Source: Pseudanabaena sp. M085S1SP2A07QC
Lineage (GTDB): Bacteria > Cyanobacteriota > Cyanobacteriia > Pseudanabaenales > Pseudanabaenaceae
Reading direction: 5' to 3'
DNA: 60,361 nucleotides
Assembly: GCA_020404895.1 (NCBI GenBank)
Contig: JADBWK010000001.1
Coordinates: 1-60,361 of the forward strand
Shown here: positions 26,001-34,982 of the stretch, piece after piece
Position numbering within the stretch: the first letter of the stretch is position 1
Layout: each line of letters opens with the position of its first letter
Program-made: the position numbers and the translations under genes
Notes under the pieces: model-generated
Told to the model about the DNA's origin: nothing
What the model saw: the letters and a program-made list of their open reading frames with translations, nothing else
The model's database searches: none

Positions 26001-26846
26001 CTACATCTCGTCAGGATTTAGCCCAAGCGACCTAAGCATTTCGGCAAGACGTTGGGCTTTTAGCTCAGCCTGTTGTTGAGCTAAAGTTGCTTGAGTAGCG
26101 ATCGCCTCAGCCTCACGCCGAGCCTGCTGCTCATAGGAACGTTCCAACTCCGCCTGATACCTAGCATGTTCCGCCTCAGCATGAGACCTTAAAATCTGCT
26201 TAGAAATCGGATCGTAAAAACGGAAAGTCTTATCAACAAAAAGATGTAAATCTAAACCCAACGTTTGACTATGCAAAGACAAAGTACCATCAGCTAAAGT
26301 TGAAACAGTGATCGGTACATACTTGCCATTTTCTAGCCGCACTCCCTGCAAAGAATCAGGCTTCAGAGAAATCCCCGAAGGATCATATTGAAAATATTCC
26401 TTCACACCCAAATCCCGATAAATTAATGGATTTTCCTTACGGTCTTTCGTCACGGTTCCCTTAGAAGTTATTTCCAACACAAAATCTGGAACCTTCCCAT
26501 CTTCTTCCCAAACCGTATAACTTACCCGATCTTCTTTACTCGCTCCAAACACAACAAAGATATCAGGCGCAATTCTCTTTTCTACGCCATCCTCTTCATA
26601 ACGAATAAATAGATTCCCAGAAACATACACATCTGGTAATTGCTCAAACCACAGTTTCAGAGCTTCAGTCGCATAACTCAAATTACGGCGTTGTTTATCA
26701 CCTTCGGGCATCGGCTCAAAGTCCTCTAAAGGAGAGTCAAGTGCTTTTATTAGCTTGCGATCGCCAGAAATAGTCATAACGGCACTCTCAGTCATATCAA
26801 GATTCAGCCTATCATATTTACGATTTCGACTGATAACAATCAGCAT
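26001..26846 (-). CDS. Uma2 family endonuclease-like protein
   Basis: The Uma2 core reads RIAPDIFVVFGA (Asp), VPDFVLEITSKGT (Glu) and PLIYRDLGVKEYFQYDP, the signature of this cyanobacterial family. A C-terminal coiled coil follows (HAEAEHARYQAELE and QARREAEAIATQATLAQQQ), ending LRSLGLNPDEM. Length with the first ATG is 281 residues. ATG at codon 18 (MTESAVM) is the likelier start because the first residues are unlike the family. Function unknown. Confidence 0.83.
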   Translation of the reverse strand: MLIVISRNRKYDRLNLDMTESAVMTISGDRKLIKALDSPLEDFEPMPEGDKQRRNLSYATEALKLWFEQLPDVYVSGNLFIRYEEDGVEKRIAPDIFVVFGASKEDRVSYTVWEEDGKVPDFVLEITSKGTVTKDRKENPLIYRDLGVKEYFQYDPSGISLKPDSLQGVRLENGKYVPITVSTLADGTLSLHSQTLGLDLHLFVDKTFRFYDPISKQILRSHAEAEHARYQAELERSYEQQARREAEAIATQATLAQQQAELKAQRLAEMLRSLGLNPDEM

Positions 26847-26871
26847 TTTTTCGGGTTAAGTGTTTATATGT

Positions 26872-26912
26872 TTAAGGATGGGAGGCGCTTCGTGCCGCCC
26901 ATCCTTAAATAT
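26872..26912. terminator. Palindrome in the 26847-27028 gap
   Basis: TTTAAGGATGGGAGGCGC and GTGCCGCCCATCCTTAAA form a long stem around TTC. No gene is seen in the gap. Confidence 0.65.
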
Positions 26913-27028
26913 TTAGAGATTTTTGATAACAGTTGCTACAGCGACCGCGACTTAAAATATGGTTTATTGTTGACGAGTGCTAGAATCAGCGATTAAAAGC
27001 TGATAAATCTTTATTTTGTAGGTTTTAT

Positions 27029-27466
27029 GTGAGGGTATTGCCCGTGAATGCTGCTGAACAAGCTAGAAATGTCGAAGTAGCAACAAAAATCGCTACGATT
27101 GTCAATTTGTTTAAAGCTATTTACCCTGCTGCACGATCTGACTTAAAACCTTGGCTGAATAATTCAGATACTCGCAGATTACTCGATCCAGATTCGATTG
27201 ATGTTGGCTTTCATTTCCCAGGGGTAAGCTGGCGGCTTAAGGTTCGCAGTATTCTCTTTCAAATTCGACTATATGAAGATCCCGTTGATGGTGACTTGAG
27301 GGCGATCGGCGTTGAGGCAAGTGGTCATGACCATAAAGGCGAATGTTGGCGATTTTCGACTGTGGACAATTGGCAGTTCTTTGGCGATAAGATGCCGATG
27401 GAAGATGGAGTAATTAACCTCCGTGAGTTTAGCCGCCAAACCTTAGAAGTTTTCAATCGTAAATAG
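27029..27466 (+). CDS. Conserved hypothetical protein
   Basis: The 145-residue soluble protein opens with GTG at 27029 (MRVLPVNAAEQARNVE); a second GTG at 27044 is possible. It is rich in Trp and Arg, with TIVNLFKAIYPAARSDLKPW, HFPGVSWRLKVRSILFQIRL and FGDKMPMEDGVINLREF. No membrane segment or known catalytic motif is evident. I do not recognise a named family. It is followed by a repeat cluster. Confidence 0.6.
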   Translation: MRVLPVNAAEQARNVEVATKIATIVNLFKAIYPAARSDLKPWLNNSDTRRLLDPDSIDVGFHFPGVSWRLKVRSILFQIRLYEDPVDGDLRAIGVEASGHDHKGECWRFSTVDNWQFFGDKMPMEDGVINLREFSRQTLEVFNRK

Positions 27467-27469
27467 AAG

Positions 27470-27570
27470 TAATACCAAAACATCAAATGGCTTAGCCATT
27501 TGATGTTTCTTAAACCCTTTGCGGGTTTGATCCTCAATTCACAAAAGTGTGACTAGCTTTTGTGAATCGG
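27470..27570. repeat. Triple-hairpin repeat, copy 2
   Basis: CATCAAATGGCTTAGCCATTTGATG (arms CATCAAATGGC/GCCATTTGATG), AAACCCTTTGCGGGTTT and TTCACAAAAG/CTTTTGTGAA follow in that order, the same layout as at 22363. Confidence 0.7.
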
Positions 27571-27589
27571 TACATCGGCGTAAGCTTTG

Positions 27590-27706
27590 CTTAGATTATA
27601 AAGCCCAAAAGAGTAGTGGTGGCGCTTTGCGCCGACACTACTCTTTTGCTTTTTAGGATTTTCAGCGCCGCAGACGCTGAAAATCCTAAAATTGGTTTTA
27701 GATTAC
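27590..27706. repeat. Composite palindromes before the SDR gene
   Basis: AAAGAGTAGTGGTGGCGC/GCGCCGACACTACTCTTT (one mismatch) is followed by TTAGGATTTTCAGCG/CGCTGAAAATCCTAA and an AAATTGGTTTTAGATTAC tail like the AATCGGTTTCATAATG family. The left flank GTAAGCTTTGCTTAG matches one end of the TATAGCAA elements. Confidence 0.6.
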
Positions 27707-27745
27707 AATGAGGTATTACTCGGCAAATTTTTTGAGAACTAACCT

Positions 27746-28405
27746 ATGAAAGCATTTGTAGCAGGAGCCACAGGTCAGACAGGACGACATATTGTCACCG
27801 AATTAGTTAAACGCAATATTCCAGTAAGAGCCTTAGTTCGTGACCTAGAACTCGCTCAAAAGCTCCTACCGCCCGAAGTGGAATTGGTTCGAGGAAATGT
27901 ACTTTTTGCTGACACATTAGCAGAGGCGATCGCAGATTGTGATGTGGTTGTCTGTGCAACAGGTGCAAAGCCAAGCCTAAACGCTATGGAGCCATATTTG
28001 GTGGACTATATTGGTACAAAGAACTTAGTAAATGCGGCGAAAGCAAAAAACATCAAACATTTTGCGATCGTCTCATCTCTCTGTGTATCAAAATTTTTCC
28101 ATCCTTTAAATCTATTCTGGCTAGTACTTTTCTGGAAAAAACAAGCAGAAAAATATTTGCAAAATAGTGGTTTGACTTACACTATCGTTCGTCCTGGCGG
28201 ATTGCTGAATTATGAGAAACTAGGTGGCTTGGTAATGTCTAGTGCCGATACTTTGTTTGAAGGGAGTATTCCTCGGACTAAAGTTGCACAAGTAACGGTC
28301 GAGGCTTTATTTGAAGATGCTGCAAAAAACAAGTTGGTGGAGATTGTAGTTGGAGCCGATCGCCCCGATCGCCCGATTTCCCAATTGTTTGCTAAGGTTA
28401 CTTAA
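27746..28405 (+). CDS. Atypical SDR, NAD(P)H-binding protein
   Basis: The 219-residue protein has the atypical-SDR dinucleotide motif FVAGATGQTGRHIV at residues 4-17. It also has RALVRD, VVVCATGA, KHFAIVSSL and YTIVRPGGL. These mark the NmrA/TIC62-like group (SDR_a5), which often lack the classical catalytic Tyr-Lys pair. Possible roles include redox sensing or oxidoreduction of an unknown substrate. It precedes another SDR gene but is separated from it by a palindromic terminator. Confidence 0.83.
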   Translation: MKAFVAGATGQTGRHIVTELVKRNIPVRALVRDLELAQKLLPPEVELVRGNVLFADTLAEAIADCDVVVCATGAKPSLNAMEPYLVDYIGTKNLVNAAKAKNIKHFAIVSSLCVSKFFHPLNLFWLVLFWKKQAEKYLQNSGLTYTIVRPGGLLNYEKLGGLVMSSADTLFEGSIPRTKVAQVTVEALFEDAAKNKLVEIVVGADRPDRPISQLFAKVT

Positions 28406-28463
28406 CCAAAATCAAATTATTTAAAAGTGATGCTTTGCAGCACTTTTAAATAATTTGATGGTT
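28404..28463. terminator. Palindromic terminator between the two SDR genes
   Basis: ATCAAATTATTTAAAAGTG and CACTTTTAAATAATTTGAT pair perfectly around GATGCTTTGCAG. The outer flanks AACCAAA/TGGTT extend it imperfectly. Confidence 0.75.
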
Positions 28464-28495
28464 CTTTTGATTATAAATTTCTGCAAATAAAAAAC

Positions 28496-29323
28496 ATGCC
28501 TAAAACTGTATTCATTACTGGATCATCATCAGGAATTGGCAGATCAACGGCTCTTTATTTCCAAAAACAAGGTTGGAATGTCGCCGCCACAATGCGATCG
28601 CCAGACAAAGAAATAAACCGATCCAATAGCTTGGCAAGTCTTGATCGCGTAATTTGTCTAAAACTTGATGTTACTGATCGCCTCTCCATTGCCAATGCAG
28701 TTGCGGAAACTATCGCCAGACTTGGTGCGATCGATGTGCTTGTGAATAATGCAGGTTATGGGATGTTAGGAGCTTTTGAGACTTCCACTCCTGAGCAAAT
28801 TCAGCGTCAATTTGATACTAATGTATTTGGACTGATGGAAACTACTCGCACAGTGCTGCCTCATTTTCGCGATCGCAAGCAGGGTGTAATTGTGAACGTT
28901 GCCTCTATTGGTGGGCACGTCGCCTTCCCTCTCTATAGCCTTTATCACGCCACAAAATGGGCTGTGGAAGGATTTTCGGAATCTTTGCAACATGAACTTC
29001 TTGCTTTCAATATTCGCGTCAAAATTGTAGAACCAGGTCCAATTAAAACTGACTTTTATGAGCGATCGGCAGACCGTACCAGTAATCCTGATTTTCCAGA
29101 ATATGACGAATTTAGCGATCGCATTTTGACGAAACTCAATAAGATTGGCACAACGGGAGCATCACCTGATGTTGTAGCAAAGACTATCTATACTGCGAGC
29201 ACCGATAAATCATGGAAATTGCGTTATCCCAGCGATCCACTTGCTAAGCAATTATTATTTATGCGCAAGCTGTTGCCTGACTTCCTCTTCACCAAAATTG
29301 TCCGACAAAGCACAAACGTCTAG
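28496..29323 (+). CDS. Classical SDR-family oxidoreductase
   Basis: The 275-residue enzyme carries the classical motifs TGSSSGIG (residues 7-14), DVLVNNAGYG, the catalytic Ser in NVASIGG, and YHATKWA with the Tyr-x-x-x-Lys pair. EPGPIKTDF is the adenine-side block. The sequence resembles the 17-beta-hydroxysteroid/retinol dehydrogenase-like cluster common in bacteria; the substrate is unknown. Its stop codon lies inside the left arm of the following palindrome. Confidence 0.9.
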   Translation: MPKTVFITGSSSGIGRSTALYFQKQGWNVAATMRSPDKEINRSNSLASLDRVICLKLDVTDRLSIANAVAETIARLGAIDVLVNNAGYGMLGAFETSTPEQIQRQFDTNVFGLMETTRTVLPHFRDRKQGVIVNVASIGGHVAFPLYSLYHATKWAVEGFSESLQHELLAFNIRVKIVEPGPIKTDFYERSADRTSNPDFPEYDEFSDRILTKLNKIGTTGASPDVVAKTIYTASTDKSWKLRYPSDPLAKQLLFMRKLLPDFLFTKIVRQSTNV

Positions 29324-29364
29324 CAACAAGTTAGAAGGCTTTGCATTCTAACTTGTTGCTAGAC
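29318..29364. terminator. Palindrome containing the SDR stop codon
   Basis: Perfect 19-bp arms GTCTAGCAACAAGTTAGAA/TTCTAACTTGTTGCTAGAC flank GGCTTTGCA. The TAG stop is in the left arm. Confidence 0.8.
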
Positions 29365-29369
29365 AGATC

Positions 29370-29410
29370 AAAAAAAAGAGGTGATGTAAAGCATCACCTC
29401 TTTTTTTTAC
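29370..29410. terminator. Palindromic terminator of the LCP gene
   Basis: AAAAAAAAGAGGTGATG and CATCACCTCTTTTTTTT pair around TAAAG; it ends next to the LCP stop codon on the minus strand. Confidence 0.85.
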
Positions 29411-30898
29411 TTATTGTTTTGTTGGGGTTGGTTTGACAGGTTTCAGAGGAATATTATTCGCTTGAAGCCAGTCCTTTCCAACCCGAACAGTAATATCTGA
29501 CTCAATATCACCCGTTGACTCAATTAAAACTTCACCAATACCCAGAGCTTCTCGTAATTTCTCGGCACTCTCGCGATCGCCATTTTGAGCAATAATCTGA
29601 GTCTTAGCAAGAGGCTTTGTCCAGCGATCTCTAGCAGGAAATACTTGAGCATATCCAGCCTTAGACAGAACAGTTGTGGCTTTTTTGGAGCCTTCAGGTT
29701 GAGACATACTATCTTGGATCGCAATTCTTAGATTTTGGGAGGAGCTTTCTCCTAGACTTGCATCTGCTTTCTTCATGATCCCAAAGCTTTGTCCCATAAT
29801 TTTGGCAAGTCGTCGATTATCCAAAATCCAGTAGCTCAAGCTATCAAACTCACCTGGGTTACTAAACCGACCAGGAGCCATATGCATCTGGATATTTTTG
29901 CGATCAATCTTTGACGTATAGCCAGCAAGGGCAAGAACTTCTTCAACTGATAGGTTTGTATCAATATTGTCCTTAACAATGGCAAGGATTTCAGGAAACT
30001 TAGTGATGGTTTCGGGTTTTAGTTTCTGATCGATAAAAGCACGGAAAAATGCTTGCTGACGTTGTACACGCCCAATATCCCCCAAATCATCGTGACGATA
30101 GCGCATATATTGGATTGCCTTACTACCGTTCAATTTTTGTTGACCCGCATTAAGGTTGATATACAGATGCTGACTATCATCTTGATATTTCATCTTTTTC
30201 GGTACAAATACATCAACGCCGCCCAGAGCGTCGATTAATTTACCAAACCCATTAACATTGAAACGGATATAGCGATCAATCGGGATATCTCCTAACAACT
30301 GACTAACAGTCTGAGCTGACAGAGATGCTCCGCCTGCATAGTTAGCAAAGTTGATTTTTGTTTTACCTATACCTTGAATATCGACGCGACTATCACGAGG
30401 GATTGACAAAACCGCAACTTTTTGGGTGGCAGGATCAAAGCGGATCAGCAACATTGCGTCACTCATGCCGTTAAGGTTATCTTCGACCTCAGCTAAGTAC
30501 TTACCTTTGGGCTTAGATTGAGCGTCTGGTAAATCAGATGTGAGAATGATCGTTCCGAGTACCAAAATATTGACTGGACGAGTCAGCGTCGGTACACCCG
30601 CGATCGCTGAAGTCATGCCATCAGAGTTGCGGTTAAATACGGCTGCTTCATCAGCAGATAGTTGCCGTTGCTGAAAAGGTCTACTACTTAATACGAATGC
30701 TAATCCTGCACCAAGTCCCCCTGACAACAGCGCCACAAACAACACTATAAAAAGTGTCCATTTATGTTTGAATGTAGCCGTTTTGGACTTAGACGGCTTA
30801 TTAGACAAACCAGACTTACCTAAATTGATGGGATTTGTTGCCACAGGTAGGGAATACTCCTCACGACTGAACGTTTGCTTCAGCGATCGCCCACCCAT
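29411..30898 (-). CDS. LytR-CpsA-Psr (LCP) family protein
   Basis: The 495-residue protein is anchored by one membrane helix (WTLFIVLFVALLSGGLGAGL, residues about 48-68) after a basic cytoplasmic tail. The LCP domain follows: MSDAMLLIRFDP, VLSIPRDSRVDI, KINFANYAGG and NGFGKLIDALGGVDV, then IQYMRYRHDDLGDIGRVQRQQ with the conserved Arg residues. A C-terminal LytR_C domain spans about 390-480. LCP enzymes transfer lipid-linked glycopolymers to peptidoglycan. Start ATG 30898 precedes MGGRSLKQTF. Confidence 0.9.
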   Translation of the reverse strand: MGGRSLKQTFSREEYSLPVATNPINLGKSGLSNKPSKSKTATFKHKWTLFIVLFVALLSGGLGAGLAFVLSSRPFQQRQLSADEAAVFNRNSDGMTSAIAGVPTLTRPVNILVLGTIILTSDLPDAQSKPKGKYLAEVEDNLNGMSDAMLLIRFDPATQKVAVLSIPRDSRVDIQGIGKTKINFANYAGGASLSAQTVSQLLGDIPIDRYIRFNVNGFGKLIDALGGVDVFVPKKMKYQDDSQHLYINLNAGQQKLNGSKAIQYMRYRHDDLGDIGRVQRQQAFFRAFIDQKLKPETITKFPEILAIVKDNIDTNLSVEEVLALAGYTSKIDRKNIQMHMAPGRFSNPGEFDSLSYWILDNRRLAKIMGQSFGIMKKADASLGESSSQNLRIAIQDSMSQPEGSKKATTVLSKAGYAQVFPARDRWTKPLAKTQIIAQNGDRESAEKLREALGIGEVLIESTGDIESDITVRVGKDWLQANNIPLKPVKPTPTKQ

Positions 30899-31264
30899 GA
30901 GCAGAGATGGGACTCAACACATTACTTGCAATTTACTCAAGAACTTCGCATAAGGTTCTTAAGTCTTTTAGACTAGTTTGCATCTAACTCTAACACTGTA
31001 TTGTAACTTATCGTTACAAACTGCTAAACATCTTACAAGAGTATTAGAAAGTCTGGTTATGCAAATTGTTTGGATGGATGATACTACATATTCCGAGATT
31101 TGGAGAATCATCACAAGTGAAAGAATTTAAAATAGGTGATCATTGTCCATTATCACAAATCCCAACAGTAGTATCCGCAGTTTTCAAAAGATAGTTGGGC
31201 GCGATCGCCTAAACTAGTATCGACATGTTGTTATCGAGATTTTTGAAAGATCTACAAGTTGATT

Positions 31265-31714
31265 ATGGAAGTTAGATTTCGAGAATGTGATTGGTTCGAC
31301 TTATGGATCTGGATCAAGTTAAGTGAAATTCCATCTCAGCAAGAAAAACAACTGTTAGACGAAGTATTTAACTCTTGGTTTTTGCTGGGTAAACTAGGCG
31401 GTTTTAATGCTTGTAATATGCAAGTGCTGGAATCTGGGGTGGATGTTAGCTATTTTGACTATGACAACCAAGCCGCCGATGACGAGATGATGTCAGTTAT
31501 GCATAATATGACTGACCTAGAATACGAAAATGAATGGGCGAGGTGTTGGGTTGATCTAGGCACAACTGATGCGATCGCGATCGATATCTTAGTCAACTCC
31601 TTGCGTCAGTTCGATAAAGAATATGTCGCGATCGAAGAAGTAATTATTGGCGGACAAAACTCTGACTGGTTAGTTGAGCCTAAGAGTCTAGATGATGAAG
31701 ATTATGATCGTTAA
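31265..31714 (+). CDS. DUF3531 family protein
   Basis: The protein of about 149 residues shows the conserved cyanobacterial/plastid DUF3531 pattern: EVRFRECDWFDLWIWIKL, FNSWFLLGKLGGFNACN, MMSVMHNM and WARCWVDLGTTDAIAIDIL, then IEEVIIGGQNSDW. ATG at 31265 is preferred over TTG 31259. Its function is not established in my knowledge; plastid homologues suggest a photosynthesis-linked role. It is followed by a short palindrome and gloA. The gap 30899-31258 shows no gene. Confidence 0.85.
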   Translation: MEVRFRECDWFDLWIWIKLSEIPSQQEKQLLDEVFNSWFLLGKLGGFNACNMQVLESGVDVSYFDYDNQAADDEMMSVMHNMTDLEYENEWARCWVDLGTTDAIAIDILVNSLRQFDKEYVAIEEVIIGGQNSDWLVEPKSLDDEDYDR

Positions 31715-31717
31715 AAT

Positions 31718-31746
31718 GTTAGAGATATGCTTTGCATATCTCTAAC
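31718..31746. terminator. Short palindrome between DUF3531 and gloA
   Basis: GTTAGAGATATGC and GCATATCTCTAAC flank TTT. Confidence 0.75.
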
Positions 31747-31770
31747 AAAAAACTTTAAAGGAAAACTAAA

Positions 31771-32154
31771 ATGCGCGTTTTACACACAATGATTCGAGTT
31801 GGAGATCTAGAGCGATCGCTGGATTTTTATAGCAACGTCCTCGGCATGAAGATCTTGCGCCGCAAAGACTATCCTGATGGGCGCTTTACCCTCGCTTTCG
31901 TAGGTTATGGCGATGAATCAAGCAATGCTGTCATTGAGCTAACCCATAATTGGGATACCAACGCCTATGACATTGGCACTGGCTATGGGCATATTGCTTT
32001 GGGCATGGAAAATATCTATACCGCTTGTGAAGCCATTCGTGAGAAAGGCGGTAAAATATCCCGTGAACCAGGTCCCATGAAGCATGGCACAACGGAAATA
32101 GCCTTTGTCGAAGATCCCGATGGTTACAAAATTGAATTAATTCAACTCAAATAA
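31771..32154 (+). CDS. gloA: Lactoylglutathione lyase (glyoxalase I)
   Basis: The 127-residue enzyme isomerises the methylglyoxal-glutathione hemithioacetal. All four metal ligands of the family are in place: His5 (LHTMIRV), Glu56 (AVIELTHNW), His74 (GYGHIAL) and Glu122 (YKIELIQ). Blocks [11 protein letters not shown] and [10 protein letters not shown] are typical. A palindrome containing its TAA stop follows. Confidence 0.95.
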   Translation: MRVLHTMIRVGDLERSLDFYSNVLGMKILRRKDYPDGRFTLAFVGYGDESSNAVIELTHNWDTNAYDIGTGYGHIALGMENIYTACEAIREKGGKISREPGPMKHGTTEIAFVEDPDGYKIELIQLK

Positions 32155-32192
32155 GTTCAATTGATGCTTTGCCCCAGTTGAACTTATTTGAG
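32146..32192. terminator. Palindrome containing the gloA stop codon
   Basis: CTCAAATAAGTTCAA and TTGAACTTATTTGAG are perfect 15-bp arms; the TAA stop is within the left arm. Confidence 0.75.
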
Positions 32193-32244
32193 ATTAAGAG
32201 ATAAATTGTTATAAGCTGTAAAGCTGCACACCAGTAGCCTAGTC

Positions 32245-33678
32245 ATGCGTAGACCCCGATATACAACTTCTTGGCAATCCAAGCGCAAATCTTGGTTGCG
32301 AAATACTCTGCTTCTGCTCCTAATTGGTCTGCCATTACTATTAGTTTTGGCGGAACTAATTGCGCGGGGAGCAGTTTTAGCAACAGGTAGTAACAACCAG
32401 CTCGCCCCCAATAAAACTGTGGCGATCGCCCAGTCCTACGCCTTTAAGTTGCAGGACTCAAGTGGTAATAACTACCCTGGATTACCAGATGCAGGTCAGC
32501 TCCAAGTAAAGCGCAGTCCTCTATTGGGTTATGAATTGCTGCCCAGTCAGAGTAGTGATTATTGGCAAATCAACGATCAGGGCTTTCGCCAAGATTCATC
32601 CGTACCCGTTGTCAAGCCTCCTAACGAAATCCGTGTTTTTTTGGTTGGCGGCTCCACTGCTTTTACAAATATGGCGGAAAAGAACCAAAAAGCCTTGGCT
32701 TTTAAGGTTGAGAAATTGCTCAACGAGCGCGTCCGTACTCAGAATAGCAGTCCCGAAAAGTTTAAACCCAAAGAAATCCCCTACTTTGCCGATCAAATTG
32801 AAGCCATGCGAGCTTTGCCTCCGCGCATTCGTGATGGCAGCTATCGGGTAATTGCGGCGGCGGCTCCTGGCTATAGCTCTGGCAATGAGCTTGCTCTGTT
32901 AGCGCATAAGGTGATGACATATAGTCCCAATGCACTGCTGATCCTTGATGGCTATGAAGATTTGCGATCGCCTAGCAATCAGACTGCTCGCGAAATCGGA
33001 AATATTGAGCAAATGCTACGTGATCCACTAGCCCAATATCGACAACATCAAACCCAGCAATTTAGTAATTGGCTAAATTCGCTTTATCTAGTCAAAGCTT
33101 GGCAAAAATGGGTAATACCAGCAGATATCAGTACATTTAGCTCTGAATATCAAGTTTTTAATGCTGAACAACTTAGCAAAGATCCTAAAGAAATTCAAAA
33201 AAGAGTTGACCGATATCTCTACAATACTCAGCAAATGACGAGGCTAGCTAACAGTATTCCTGCTTTGATCATTCTTCAGCCAGAAATCACAGGTAAGCAA
33301 AAATCTTTAACCAAGGAAGAAGAAGGTATTCTAAAATCTTTGGGTAAGGAATATAGCGATCGTGTGATTAATGCTTACATGCTCACCGAACAAGCTCTTA
33401 GCAATAGCCCGATCAAGACCAAATTTGTCAGTTTTTATCAGCTGTTTCAAAATACTAAACAGCAAGCCTTCATCGATCCCATCCATCTGACTGAAGCGGC
33501 TAATGATGTATTGGCTCAGAAATTATATGAAAGTAGCGAACAGCTCTTTTTGGTACAGCCTGCTCCAAATGCTCTAAGTGAGGATGTGGATGCAAGAACA
33601 ATCACACCATCGCCCCAGCCCGTTATTACGCCAGAACTTAATCAGCCTAGTCTTCTACGTTCACTGGTTATTCCGTAG
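32245..33678 (+). CDS. Membrane-anchored SGNH/GDSL-type hydrolase-like protein
   Basis: The 477-residue protein has one N-terminal membrane helix (LLLLLIGLPLLLVLAELIA, about 20-40) and an exported body. RVFLVGGSTAF near residue 130 is an SGNH block I variant with the candidate nucleophile Ser. FIDPIHLTEAANDVLA near 412 is the DxxH block V. Between them AAAAPGYSSGNELAL and NALLILDGYEDL fit the fold (block III-like). The substrate is unknown; periplasmic deacylation of a polysaccharide or lipid is plausible. The C-terminus is Pro/Ser rich. Confidence 0.68.
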   Translation: MRRPRYTTSWQSKRKSWLRNTLLLLLIGLPLLLVLAELIARGAVLATGSNNQLAPNKTVAIAQSYAFKLQDSSGNNYPGLPDAGQLQVKRSPLLGYELLPSQSSDYWQINDQGFRQDSSVPVVKPPNEIRVFLVGGSTAFTNMAEKNQKALAFKVEKLLNERVRTQNSSPEKFKPKEIPYFADQIEAMRALPPRIRDGSYRVIAAAAPGYSSGNELALLAHKVMTYSPNALLILDGYEDLRSPSNQTAREIGNIEQMLRDPLAQYRQHQTQQFSNWLNSLYLVKAWQKWVIPADISTFSSEYQVFNAEQLSKDPKEIQKRVDRYLYNTQQMTRLANSIPALIILQPEITGKQKSLTKEEEGILKSLGKEYSDRVINAYMLTEQALSNSPIKTKFVSFYQLFQNTKQQAFIDPIHLTEAANDVLAQKLYESSEQLFLVQPAPNALSEDVDARTITPSPQPVITPELNQPSLLRSLVIP

Positions 33679-33759
33679 GACTATGCAAGTTATGGTGCGT
33701 CAAAACCAAGAGGGGAATAGCGACGTTATCCCTCTCTTGGTTTTAGTACTACCCAAAAA

Positions 33760-33843
33760 ATGTGTAGCCATTTCTTGTTTTCAAAATACCTTACAGGGTT
33801 TGGTTTTCAATTCACAAAAGTGTCGTGACACTTTTGTGAATTG
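33760..33843. repeat. Triple-hairpin repeat, copy 3
   Basis: TGTGTAGCCATTTCTTG, then ACCTTACAGGGTTTGG, then ATTCACAAAAGTGT/ACACTTTTGTGAAT around CGTG. The third stem is perfect. Confidence 0.7.
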
Positions 33844-33849
33844 TTAAAC

Positions 33850-33950
33850 AGCAGTAAAAGAAATAGCTAGAACCAACCAAAGAACCAAGTAAAAGTTGCG
33901 GCGCTTCGCGCCGCAACTTTTACTTGGTTTTTATGTCCTCAGCAAGCTTT
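33850..33950. repeat. TATAGCAA-like element with central palindrome
   Basis: AGTAAAAGAAATAGCTAG lies left, then the perfect stem CCAAGTAAAAGTTGCGGCGC/GCGCCGCAACTTTTACTTGG with loop TTC, then TTTTTATGTCCTCAGCAAGC as at the right end of the 58372 element. Half an AATCGGTTTCATAATGAG repeat follows at about 33968-33993. Confidence 0.6.
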
Positions 33951-34031
33951 TTATTAAAAATACAAAAACTGATTTTCATAATGAGAATTGCTAAAGTAAA
34001 CTATATAAGTAAGTGAATTTAATAAATATTT

Positions 34032-34130
34032 ATGGTAGAACCAATTTTGTCAGGCATTTGCCTCGGTCTAATTTTCATTACCCTTGGCGGACTGTTTTTT
34101 GCTGCTTATCAGCAATATCGTCGAGTCTAG
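34032..34130 (+). CDS. petG: Cytochrome b6f complex subunit PetG
   Basis: This 32-residue single-helix protein reads [20 protein letters not shown] then [12 protein letters not shown]. It matches PetG, a small subunit needed for assembly and stability of the thylakoid cytochrome b6f complex. The membrane helix spans residues 5-25 with a short basic stromal-side tail. It is a few residues shorter than the family norm of about 37. A terminator follows. It is easily missed because of its size. Confidence 0.92.
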   Translation: MVEPILSGICLGLIFITLGGLFFAAYQQYRRV

Positions 34131-34146
34131 TAGCAATATAAAAATC

Positions 34147-34186
34147 AAAAAGCAGAAGAAGCTTAAAATGCCTCTTCTGCTTTTTG
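34147..34186 (+). terminator. Terminator after petG
   Basis: AAAAAGCAGAAGA and TCTTCTGCTTTTT form the stem around AGCTTAAAATGCC. Confidence 0.75.
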
Positions 34187-34309
34187 GTACAAACTTAAAT
34201 AATGCTCCTTGTTATACCAGTTCACAAAAGTGTGGGTATTGCTAAATAGGTAAGGATAGGTGGCGCTTCGCGCGGCTTATCCTTATCATAATAAATTCTT
34301 TTTTAGGGC

Positions 34310-34400
34310 TACCAAAGTGTGCCGACAATTCTGTGAATTAAAACCCTTACTGGACTGGGGTTTTAAAACACAGAATGGCATAGCCATTTTGTGTTTTAGT
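34310..34400. repeat. Triple-hairpin repeat, copy 4 (modules in opposite order)
   Basis: CCAAAGTGTGCCGACAATTC comes first, then AAAACCCTTACTGG-CTGGGGTTTT, then AAACACAGAATGGCATAGCC followed by ATTTTGTGTTT. The flanking stems are swapped relative to the copy at 22363. A partial CACAAAAGTG unit and a GGATAGGTGGCGCTTCG stem lie just upstream (34213-34285). Confidence 0.65.
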
Positions 34401-34416
34401 ATTAGATCCCCCCCAT

Positions 34417-34749
34417 TTATTGTTCTAATTCTTCGGGTTGTTCTAAATAGCGACAAATTTCATTAATTTTCATGCGATAAATATGTGGCCAACCACCATT
34501 TGTCTCAATATCGCGTAAGAGATTAAACAGTTCGTGGCGACTAGTTGGTAAAGCAGGTTGAAACAAATCATCGCGAATGCGCTTATGGATTACTTCTATG
34601 ACTCGTAAAATTTGCAAAAGACTAGCCGCATCGCTTTGCTGATCTTGAGCAATTTGCCATAGGCGAGCACTGATCGCATCAAGCTCAGATAAATTTGCAG
34701 TTTGCCTCGGTTGTGATTGGTTCTGTGATTGGATTTCAGTTTGTGCCAA
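34417..34749 (-). CDS. Conserved hypothetical protein
   Basis: This 110-residue, mostly helical soluble protein has a Gln-rich start (MAQTEIQSQNQSQPRQ) and regular helices AISARLWQIAQDQQSDAASL and ILRVIEVIHKRIRDDLF. It ends with MKINEICRYLEQPEELEQ. I do not recognise a named family. It is divergent from psbO, with about 230 bp of shared upstream DNA. Confidence 0.6.
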   Translation of the reverse strand: MAQTEIQSQNQSQPRQTANLSELDAISARLWQIAQDQQSDAASLLQILRVIEVIHKRIRDDLFQPALPTSRHELFNLLRDIETNGGWPHIYRMKINEICRYLEQPEELEQ

Positions 34750-34982
34750 GCTAAGTACCCTCGTGCGCGATAATATGGTGATTGGAATTTTATAAATTAA
34801 GTCTTTAGTTAGCTAACCCCTATGGCTAGTCTAAAGCAACACCAACTCCTTAACGATCTCAATTTAAAATCCCAAACTAGATCGTATTTTTAACAGAGTT
34901 ATCATAGGCTGTGCTTTGCGCAATCCGTCTTAACTCTAAAATACTAACCGTTAAATCCCGTTAAATTAAAAAGAGGTTATTT

